Of a DNA stretch of 64,000 bases, positions 55,578 to 64,000 are shown in pieces; positions within the stretch are counted from its first letter, which is position 1; every line of letters starts with the position of its first letter. The notes under the pieces are model-generated. The model ran no database searches and was not told where the DNA came from. It was given only the letters and a program-made list of their open reading frames with translations. The stretch is from Megaleporinus macrocephalus (lineage: Eukaryota; Chordata; Actinopteri; Characiformes; Anostomidae): positions 3,207,004 through 3,271,003 of the forward strand of contig CM038727.1 in NCBI GenBank assembly GCA_021613375.1, given 5' to 3'. A program made the position numbers and the translations under genes.

Positions 55578-57330
55578 CTACAGAGCTCCTCCTGCCTATT
55601 TCTCTACCTTAAATAACCAGTACAGAGCTCCTCCTGCCTATTTCTCTACCTTAAATAACCAGTACAGAGCTCCTCCTGTCTCTCTCCACCTTAAATAACC
55701 AGTACAGAACTCCTCCTGCTTATTTCTCCGCCTTAAATAACCAAAACAGAAATCCTTCTGCTATTCTTCACCTTAAATAACCAGTACAGAGCTCCTCCTG
55801 CCTATTTATCTACCTTAAATAACCAGTACAGAGCTCCTCCTGCCTATTTATCTACCTTAAATAACCAGTACAGAGCTCCTCCTGCCTGTTTATCCACCTT
55901 AAATAACCAGTACAGAGCTCCTCCTACCTATTTCTCCACCTTAAATAACCAGTATAGAGCTCCACTTGCCTATTTATCCACCTTAAATAACCAGAATAAC
56001 CAGTACAGAGCTCCTTCTGCCAATTTTCCACCTTAAATAACCAGTACAGAGCTCCTCCTGCCTTTCTCCACCTTAAAAAACCAGTACAGAGCCCCTACTG
56101 TCTATTTCTCCACCTTAAATAATCAGTACAGAGCTCCTCCTGCCTATTTATCCACCTTAAATAACCAGTACAGAGCTCCTCCTGTCTATTTCTCCACCTT
56201 AAATAATCAGTACAGAGCTCCCCCTACCTATTTATCCACCTTAAATAACCAGTACAGAGCTCCTCCTGCCTATTTATCCACCTTATATAACCAGTACAGA
56301 GCTCCTCCTGCCTATTTCTCCACCTTAAATAACCAGTACAGAGCTCCTCCTGCTTATTTTTCCATCTTAAATAACCAGTACAGACCTCCTCCTGTCTCTC
56401 TCCACCTTAAATAACCAGTACAGAGCTCCTCCTGCCTATTTATCCACCTTAAATAACTAGTACAGAACTCCTCCTACCTATTTATCCACCTTAAATAAGC
56501 AGTACAGAGCTCCTCCTGCCTATTTATCCACCTTAAATAACCAGTACAGAGCTCCTCCTGCCTATTTATCCACCTTAAATAACCAGTACAGAGCTCCTTC
56601 TGCCTATTTCTCCACCTTAAGTAACCAGTACAGAACTCCTCCTGCTTAGTTTTCCATCTTAAATAACCAGTACAGAGCTCCTCCTGCCTATTTCTCCACC
56701 TTAAATAACCAGTACAGAGCTCCTCCTGTTTTTCTCCACCTTAAATAACCAGTACAGAGCTCCTCCTGTTTTTCTCCACCTTAAATAACCAGTACAGAGC
56801 TCCTCCTGCCTATTTATACACCTTAAATAACCAGTACAGAGCTCCTCCTGCCTATTTATCCACCTTGAATAACCAGTACAGAACTCCTCCTGCTTAGTTT
56901 TCCATCTTAAATAACCAATACAGAGCTCCTCCTGCCTATTTCTCCTCCTTAAATAACCAAAACAGAACTCCTCCTGTCTCTCTCCACCTTAAATAACCAG
57001 TACAGAGCTCCTCCTGCCTATTTCTCCACCTTAAATAACCAGTACAGAGCTCCTCCTGCCTATTTCTCCACCTTAAATAACCAGTACAGAGCTCCCCCTG
57101 CCTATTTCTCCACCTTAAATAACCAGTACAGAGCTCCTCCTGCCTATTTCTCCTCCTTAAATAACCAAAACAGAACTCCTCCTGTCTCTCTCCACCTTAA
57201 ATAACCAGTACAGAGCTCCTCCTGCCTATTTCTCCACCTTAAATAACCAAAACAGAACTCCTCCTGTCTCTCTCCACCTTAAATAACCAGTACAGAACTC
57301 CTCCTGCTTATTTCTCCACCTCAAGTAACC
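55578..57330. repeat. 42-bp minisatellite, about 41 copies
   Basis: Unit: TTAAATAACCAGTACAGAGC then TCCTCCTGCCTATTTCTCCACC (42 bp), with 36- to 38-bp units where CCTATT is replaced by CTCTC or TTTT. The CCACCTTAAATA core is also present in the 81-bp array at 47.4-49.0 kb. No long frame. Confidence 0.95.
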
Positions 57331-57984
57331 AGTACACTATACTTCTTCAGTACTGCTGCTGTTTCAGTTACTCCACACGTTTGCACTACTGCACTCCGTC
57401 AGCGGAACGTTCTGGAGCGCCTGATGTCACAGCGCCGTCCGGGAATTCCTCTGAGGCTGCTCGTGCTTCTCCTCTCATCACATCCAGGCCCGACTGAAGC
57501 TCGCCATGGGAGCCGGAGTTGGACATGATGGCAGTTTTCTGTAGGCTGTTCGTGCGCGGGGAGTAAACACAGACGGAGCGCTGCCTGATGTCACTGCGGT
57601 TGCATCATTAGGCCCAGACGCCGGCGCGGAGGAGAAGAGAAATATTTAAAGAAGCGTATACGGCGTAGCTTACCCGATCTCAGGCCACGGAATCTTCAAA
57701 GACACGGATCTAGTGGGATCGCTTAGGAGAACCGAGGGTTGGACGTTCTCAGAACCTAGGGCGTCCTTCTGATGAACCACATTCAAATAGTTGCAGGGTG
57801 TTTGTAATCCTATGAATGATTGATCGATTTATTTATTATTTATTAATATTATTAATATTCCTGTAAAAGAGCTGCGGATATGAGGAAGGGATGCACATTG
57901 TAATGCTGCCTACGAGTCGTAGTTGTGTTGGAAATTTCTGGGATTTGCTTGTGGTCCACATACTGCATGGAACGATGGCCTAGG
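57331..57984. other. CpG-retaining non-coding island
   Basis: From 57380 to 57720 the sequence is GC-richer, with CpG-rich words such as GACGCCGGCGCGGAGGAG and CAGCGCCGTCCGGGAATTC, then becomes AT-rich. It could be a regulatory element; I find no exon. Confidence 0.35.
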
Positions 57985-58078
57985 AGATGGATGCGGATGC
58001 TGATGCTGATGCTGATGCTGATGCTGATGCTGATGCTGATGCGGATGCGGATGCTGATGCTGATGCGGATGCTGATGA
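57985..58078. repeat. GATGCT hexanucleotide microsatellite
   Basis: About 15 copies of GATGCT/GATGCG. It produces an Asp-Ala repeat in one frame and an Ile-Ser/Arg repeat on the other strand; neither is a gene. Confidence 0.97.
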
Positions 58079-58499
58079 GAGGGTAGCCACCTTTAAAGCA
58101 GCACTGCCAGAACTGACCCCCCACTCAGAACCACCAGGCTGTTACCAAAGCTTCCCAATTGGGCGGGACTCCGGGCTCAGGGAGTGAAGCCCACCCCCTA
58201 TAATTGATGCTGATGATGGTGGAGCAAATCAGATTGCTATAGTTCTATTAAGTTTGAATTTAACAATATTGTATAATATTTAAGCTAAATCTGAGTTAGA
58301 CTGTGAACTAGGGTAAGGCTCCTAGTAGGGGTGTAAGATAATATCAAAGTATCGAATATCGGGATATTATGTTTCGAGATACTGTATCGATTCTCAATAA
58401 CACTGTATCGATACACAGATTTCTATTCTAATGTTTCCAACTTGTTCTTGCATAAAAATTATGTTTGTGTTGTTTGGCATGTCAGCCCAGCCAACATGT
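58079..58499. other. Non-coding stretch, with a possible hAT-type repeat fragment at 58326-58440
   Basis: TAGGGGTGTAAGATAATATC and CACTGTATCGATACACAG, rich in ATCGATA-type short palindromes, resemble the ends of common vertebrate hAT-derived repeats. The match is from memory of texture only. Confidence 0.3.
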
Positions 58500-59230
58500 C
58501 CAGGGCCAGTTGGGTTATAACTTTGGGCCCCAGTTGGGTTATAACTTTGGGCCCCAGTTGGGTCTTAACTTTGGGCTCTAGTTGGGTTATAACTTTGGGC
58601 CCCAGTTGGGTTATAACTTTGGGCCCCAGTTGGGTTATAACTTTGAGCTCCAGTTGGGTTATAACTTTGGGCCCCAGTTGGGTCTTAACTTTGGGCTCTA
58701 GTTGGGTTATAACTTTGGGCCCCAGTTGGGTTATAACTTTGGGCCCCAGATGGGTAATAACTTTGAGGCCCAGTTGGTGTGCAACTTTGGGCTCCAGTTG
58801 GTTTATAACTTTGAGCCCTAACTGGGTTATAACTTTGAGTCCCAGTTGGGTCTTAACTTTGGGCTCTAGTTGGGTTATAACTTTGGGCCCCAGTTGGGTT
58901 ATAACTTTGGGCTCCAGTTGGGTTATAACTTTGGGCCCCAGTTGGTTTATAACTTTGAGCCCTAACTGGGTTATAACTTTGAGTCCCAGTTGGGTTTTAA
59001 CTCTGGGTTCTAGTTGGGTTATAACTTTGAGCCCTAGTTGGGTTATAACTTTGAGCCCTAGTTGGGTTATAACTTTGAGTCCCAGTTGGGTTATAACTTT
59101 GAGCCCCAGTTGGGTTATAACTTTGGGCTCCAGTTGGGTTATAACTTTGAGCCCTAGTTGGGTTATAACTTTGAGACCCAATTGGGTTATAACTTTGGGC
59201 TCCAGTTGGGTTATAACTTTGAGCACATGT
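58500..59230. repeat. 24-bp minisatellite, about 30 copies
   Basis: The unit CAGTTGGGTTATAACTTTGG plus GCCC is exactly 24 bp. Variants are TCTTAAC, GAGCCCTA and GGGCTCTA. The unit length keeps long frames open on both strands (333 codons forward, 261 reverse); both are periodic and without support as genes. A degenerate continuation (words GTTAGGCTACA, GGGTTACA) extends to about 59470. Confidence 0.95.
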
Positions 59231-59580
59231 TGCACTAAAGTCATGGGTCATGGTTTGGTCAGTCTATGGGCCCGAGTTGAGTTACAATTGTGGTCCCCAG
59301 TTAGGCTACAACTGTGGGCCCAACCGGGTTACATTTTTGGGCTCCAGTTAGACTACAGGTGTGGGCCCCAAAAGGGTTACCATTGGCGGGTCCTAGATAA
59401 GTTTTTGGGCACCATTTGGGTCACTGTTGTGGGGTTCAGTTAGGCTACATTTGTGGTCCAAGCAGGGTTAAAGTTATTTCTGTTGTGACTGTGGGGCCAG
59501 TGGATGATTGGCCCCATTAGTGGCCCACATGGAAAAAACACATACAGGGCCCATATGGAGCCAAAGGACAAATCTAAAGA
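59231..59580. repeat. Degenerate continuation of the 24-bp array
   Basis: Loose, irregular relatives of the 24-bp unit (CCCAGTTAGGCTACAACTGT, GGGCCCAACCGGGTTACA) fade out by about 59470, then unique sequence follows. Confidence 0.6.
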
Positions 59581-59800
<220 letters not shown>

Positions 59801-59814
59801 ACAGGATTTGCTCT

Positions 59815-60104
59815 CTTATTGAATGAATATTATGGCGGGATCCTGTAGGAGCCCCCCACACGGACGTGCATTAGCGGAGGGGCTCGTTTTATTAGATAAG
59901 GTTATTAACACTTGTCAAACCAGCCCGAGCAAAATGGTGCCCAAAATTACACACGACAAATGGTTCAGCTTTCGGAGCGAAATCTAAACGGTGTCATAAA
60001 AGGAGGTGCGGCAATCCCCCCGGCCCCCCGCGCAGTTAGGAGGAAATATGTGTTCTGTGTTCGGCTGGAAGTAATTGAGTTTGTCGTTTACGAGCAGTTA
60101 TGTT
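59815..60104. other. Candidate conserved non-coding island
   Basis: A 290-bp patch between two repeats, with words such as CGTGCATTAGCGGAGGGG, CGTTTTATTAGATAAGG (GATA-type core), GGAAGTAATTGAGTTTGTCG and CpG retention. It has the texture of an enhancer; the 64-codon frame is unrecognised. Confidence 0.4.
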
Positions 60105-61712
60105 AAGCAGCATCACTGCAGGATGAGTGATGTCACTGCAGGATGAGTGATGTCACTGCAGGATGAGAGATGTCACTGCAGGATGAGTGATGTCACTGCA
60201 GGGTGAGAGATGTCACTGCAGGATGAGTGATGTCACTGCAGGATGAGTGATGTCACTGCAGGATGAGAGATGTCACTGCAGGATGAGTGATGTCACTGCA
60301 GGGTGAGAGATGTCACTGCAGGATGAGTGATGTCACTGCAGGATGAGAGATGTCACTGCAGGGTGAGTGATGTCACTGCAGGATGAGTGATGTCACTGCA
60401 GGATGAGAGATGTCACTGCAGGATGAGAGATGTCGCTGCAGGATGAGAGATGTCACTGCAGGATGAGTGATGTCACTGCAGGGTGAGAGATGTCACTGCA
60501 GGGTGAGTGATGTCACTGCAGGGTGAGTGATGTCACTGCAGGATGAGAGATGTCGCTGCAGGATGAGAGATGTCGCTGCAGGATGAGTGATGTCGCTGCA
60601 GGATGAGTGATGTCGCTGCAGGATGAGAGATGTCACTGCAGGGTGAGTGATGTCACTGCAGGATGAGTGATGTCACTGCAGGATGAGAGATGTCACTGCA
60701 GGATGAGTGATGTCACTGCAGGGTGAGAGATGTCACTGCAGGATGAGTGATGTCACTGCAGGATGAGTGATGTCACTGCAGGATGAGTGATGTCACTGCA
60801 GGGTGAGAGATGTCACTGCAGGATGAGTGATGTCACTGCAGGATGAGTGATGTCACTGCAGGATGAGAGATGTTACTGCAGGATGAGTGATGTCACTGCA
60901 GGATGGGAGATGTCACTGCAGGATGAGAGATGTCACTGCAGGATGAGTGATGTCACTGCAGGATGAGTGATGTCGCTGCAGGATGAGTGATGTCACTGCA
61001 GGATGAGAGATGTCGCTGCAGGATGAGAGATGTCACTGCAGGATGAGAGATGTCACTGCAGGATGAGTGATGTCACTGCAGGATGAGAGATGTCACTGCA
61101 GGATGAGTGATGTCACTGCAGGATGAGAGATGTCGCTGCAGGGTGAGAGATGTCGCTGCAGGATGAGTGATGTCACTGCAGGATGAGTGATGTCACTGCA
61201 GGATGAGAGATGTCGCTGCAGGATGAGAGATGTCACTGCAGGATGAGAGATGTCACTGCAGGATGAGAGATGTCACTGCAGGATGAGTGATGTCACTGCA
61301 GGATGAGAGATGTCGCTGCAGGATGAGTGATGTCACTGCAGGATGAGTGATGTCACTGCAGGATGAGAGATGTCACTGCAGGATGAGTGATGTCACTGCA
61401 GGATGAGAGATGTCACTGCAGGATGAGAGATGTCACTGCAGGATGAGTGATGTCACTGCAGGATGAGAGATGTCACTGCAGGATGAGTGATGTCACTGCA
61501 GGATGAGAGATGTCACTGCAGGATGAGAGATGTCACTGCAGGATGAGAGATGTCACTGCAGGATGAGTGATGTCACTGCAGGATGAGAGATGTCACTGCA
61601 GGATGAGTGATGTCACTGCAGGATGAGAGATGTCACTGCAGGATGAGAGATGTCACTGCAGGATGAGTGATGTCACTGCAGGATGAGTGATGTCACTGCA
61701 GGATGAGAGATG
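60105..61712. repeat. 20-bp minisatellite, about 80 copies, no length variants
   Basis: The unit GATGAGTGATGTCACTGCAG keeps exact 20-bp phase from start to end. Two main forms alternate irregularly (GAGTGATG and GAGAGATG), with further single changes (GGGTGAG, GTCGCTG). Each unit contains CTGCAG and the CRE-like word TGATGTCA. About a dozen units have a CpG (GTCGCTG). Confidence 0.97.
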
Positions 61713-62570
61713 TCACTGATAGGTCAGTAAGATTTGTTTTTCTAAATATTTTAATCATTACAAAATTTACTGGTACATAACTGTCAGCTGTGCGGATATG
61801 ATGGGTTTATTGTTGACTTTGACTGAAGTCAAAGTATAAAGTATAAACTATTTTACTCTTATTTACCATTAATATGATGTGCAAGTAAAATAGTAACCAG
61901 TAATTGAATTAAAAATGTGATTTTTGAAAAAGCATGATAAATTATTAAAAATATTTTCTATATATCAAACAATATTTGTTTTTTGGTTACCAAACTGGTC
62001 CAGATCTGTACATGCTCAGTCTGTTTTTAACTACATTCAACTAAATATCTACTAAAAGCAGCTGAACTTAAACATGAAGTGAGATGAAGTTAAGACTAAC
62101 CTTTAATTCCTTTAACTCAAAATAAACATAATATTTGATTCAGTAATATGAATTTGTAAAGTCCTATTTTAATTAGGTTAGTAAAATTTGGTTCTTCTAC
62201 TGGTACATAACCAGAAGTCTGTGAATGTGACAACCACTAATAATCACTTTGGTTGATTGATTGAGTGGTTTGAGATTTGCTAACTGGAGAAGCTGTAAAA
62301 TAAGATTCTAAATTCTAAATTTTAAATTCTAATATGAATTTGTATTAAAAGATAGAAGGTTTCTGCAATGCAGGCCTAGTTAACTGTGGAGTCAAAGTAT
62401 AAACTATTTTATTGATTAAGTAGATTTATTATTAAGTAGTATTATTATCAACTTAATATTTATTTAATGCAGTTGAACCTAAACTTGAAGTGAGATTAAG
62501 CCTAAACCCTAATTCCAACATTTTCAGGAAGCATGAACGACATTCTTTGAAGGAAGTATATTTAGGGTCC
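61713..62570. other. AT-rich non-coding stretch
   Basis: AT-rich sequence with two weakly similar halves (CTGGTACATAAC at about 61768 and 62200, GTCAAAGTATAAA at about 61829 and 62392), suggesting an old local duplication. No gene. Confidence 0.5.
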
Positions 62571-62900
62571 TGCTGTTAAACACCCACTGATGTTAAGGTG
62601 GAGATGTGGTGGCTGGAGAGACTTCTAGGTACGACATTCCTGGACGGCTGTGGAACCTACACTAGTTTTTCTTTTCTGGCTCCGGAACACACCGACGTTC
62701 ACCGCCTCACAGGAACTTTTAATGACATGTGCCACAGCCAGGGGCCCAGCACAGCCTCTCATTACACCAATAAACATTTCTGCCTCTGTTTGGATGACGG
62801 GAACCCTAAGTAGCATAGAAGCGCGTCTGAAATGGTCAAGAATGTTCTGGAACTCTGAGATTTATGGATTTGGTAAAATAGTATAGATTTTTTTCTAAAG
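62571..62900. other. Candidate conserved non-coding island
   Basis: Balanced sequence with overlapping short frames on both strands (60-78 codons) that I do not recognise. The texture is that of the other non-repetitive islands in this window. An exon cannot be excluded but has no support. Confidence 0.3.
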
Positions 62901-63083
62901 CGAGCAGTTTTGTATCAGCATCTCAGAGGGAGGGGTTCAAGAACCTTCACAGTGGGGGTCAGAATTGTTCTCCTGGTGGCATCATGAATATGTGATCAGA
63001 GCGGGTTTGCAAGTGTAATATATTCGGTGGTAAACGAGGAAAAAAATAGAATAAATAGTTCAGCTACCACACCTATGGGACTG

Positions 63084-63087
<4 letters not shown>
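62901..63087. other. Non-coding connector
   Basis: Short unremarkable sequence before the TA run. Confidence 0.5.

Positions 63088-63175
<88 letters not shown>
63088..63175. repeat. (TA)n microsatellite, about 88 bp
   Basis: Uninterrupted TA run, the longest of the window. Confidence 0.98.
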
Positions 63176-63177
<2 letters not shown>

Positions 63178-63414
63178 ATTATATATAAAGGACAAATTAA
63201 GATTTTAATCTTACAGTTTTTTCTTTGCTGTGTGTTAAGTGCCAGGGGTGAGGGGTTGGAGGTTTGTTGGGCTATGGACATGAAGCTCAACATGGCCAGA
63301 TTTATTAGTCAGGATGTATTATTAATTATTGTGTGTCAACAATTTATGGTATAGGATTACATTTTTCAACTGAAGCCTTCTTGTTTTCATCATTTCATAA
63401 TTTACATATCAGAA
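63176..63414. other. Non-coding connector
   Basis: AT-leaning sequence; nothing recognised. Confidence 0.5.
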
Positions 63415-64000
63415 CAGAGTACACTTCTATACTACTACACTAATGAATACACTTCTATACTTCACCTACTACACTAATGAATACACTTCTATACTTCACC
63501 TACTACACTAATGAATACACTTCTATACTACCACACTAATGAGTACCCACCTATACTTCACCTACTACACTAATGAATACACTTCTATACTTCACCTACT
63601 ACACTAATGAATACACTACTATACTTCACCTACTACACTAATGAATACACTACTATACTTCACCTACTACACTAATAAATACACTACTATACTTCACCTA
63701 CTACACTAATGAATAAACTTCTATACTTCACCTACTACACTAATGAATACACTTCTATACTTCACCTACTACACTAATGAATACACTTCTATACTTCACC
63801 TACTACACTAATGAATACACTTCTATACTTCACCTACTACACTAATGAATACACTTCTATACTTCACCTACTACACTAATGACTACACTTCTATACTTCA
63901 CCTACTACACTAATGAGTACCCACCTATACTTCACCTACTACACTAATGAATACACTTCTATACTTCACCTACTACACTAATGACTACACTTCTATACTT
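63415..64000. repeat. 34-bp minisatellite, about 17 copies, continuing past the window edge
   Basis: The unit TATACTTCACCTACTACACT plus AATGAATACACTTC is 34 bp. A variant with GAGTACCCACC occurs at about 63541 and 63914, hinting at a higher-order duplication of roughly 370 bp. The array is cut off by the end of the window. Confidence 0.95.

Noticed and set aside
57987..58187. Asp-Ala repeat peptide
   Set aside because: Translation of a GATGCT microsatellite.
58442..59443. Long frames on both strands (333 and 261 codons)
   Set aside because: Both are translations of the 24-bp array; overlapping periodic frames on opposite strands are expected when the unit is a multiple of three.
60105..61712. 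CRISPR-like array of regularly spaced repeats
   Set aside because: Units are contiguous with no unique spacers, there are no cas genes, and the DNA is clearly from an animal.
62598..62886. Possible small exon with several overlapping frames
   Set aside because: Frames on both strands are equally long, none is recognised, and splice sites are not convincing; kept only as a non-coding island.

Overview
This window looks like non-coding chromosomal DNA from a teleost fish. The evidence is Tc1-like DNA transposons, an L2-type LINE with a (TTGAC)n-like tail, a Ty3/Gypsy LTR retrotransposon, GATA/TA/CA/GA microsatellites, and a very high load of minisatellites. An otophysan (characin, knifefish or catfish type) is a guess, not a demonstrated assignment. 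I found no host protein-coding exon, rRNA or tRNA. By my own boundaries about 19 kb, roughly 30% of the window, is simple or tandem repeat. Every long open frame is either transposon-derived or a stop-free frame through a tandem array.

Layout. 0-7 kb: a 41-bp minisatellite, a decayed Tc1-like element carrying an internal 32-bp minisatellite, then two alternating blocks of GATA microsatellite and an 18-bp minisatellite. 7.6-11.7 kb: an internally deleted Tc1 copy, a GGTTCT/AGAACC-rich repeat family, and a 125-bp direct repeat flanking one such block. 13.4-14.4 kb: a foldback element with about 190-bp inverted arms and an internal 45-bp minisatellite. 14.8-18.2 kb: a local duplication, an L2 3' tail and AAGTC-rich sequence. 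19.3-27.4 kb: a Tc1-like element split by a 6.9-kb Gypsy element with two nearly identical LTRs and a broken pol; gag, the primer-binding site and the end of the 5' LTR are missing. 28.2-32.1 kb: two arrays of the same 35-bp family in opposite orientation. 32.5-37.3 kb: a 37-bp minisatellite, CA-rich and TA-rich DNA, a TTATAAC-rich dispersed family and LINE tails. 39.1-43.8 kb: another Tc1-like element and two TTAA-flanked elements with terminal inverted repeats. 44.5-57.3 kb: a retroelement-type fragment passing into an 84-copy 20-bp array, an 81-bp array, a 39-bp array interrupted by a young 5'-truncated L2 LINE, and a 42-bp array. 58-64 kb: 24-bp, GA, 20-bp, TA and 34-bp arrays.

Between the repeats lie several islands of balanced, non-repetitive, ORF-poor sequence with homeodomain-type TAATTA or octamer-like words (about 1.6-2.3, 9.8-10.1, 18.3-19.0, 27.6-27.9, 34.7-35.2, 38.5-38.9, 40.5-40.9, 54.8-55.3, 57.4-57.7, 59.8-60.1 and 62.6-62.9 kb). 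They look like the candidate conserved non-coding elements expected in a gene desert or a very large intron. Only a cross-species alignment could confirm that.

The most interesting theme is minisatellite birth from transposons. At least three arrays start inside or at the end of a recognisable mobile element. I saw no sign of a new enzymatic or defence system.
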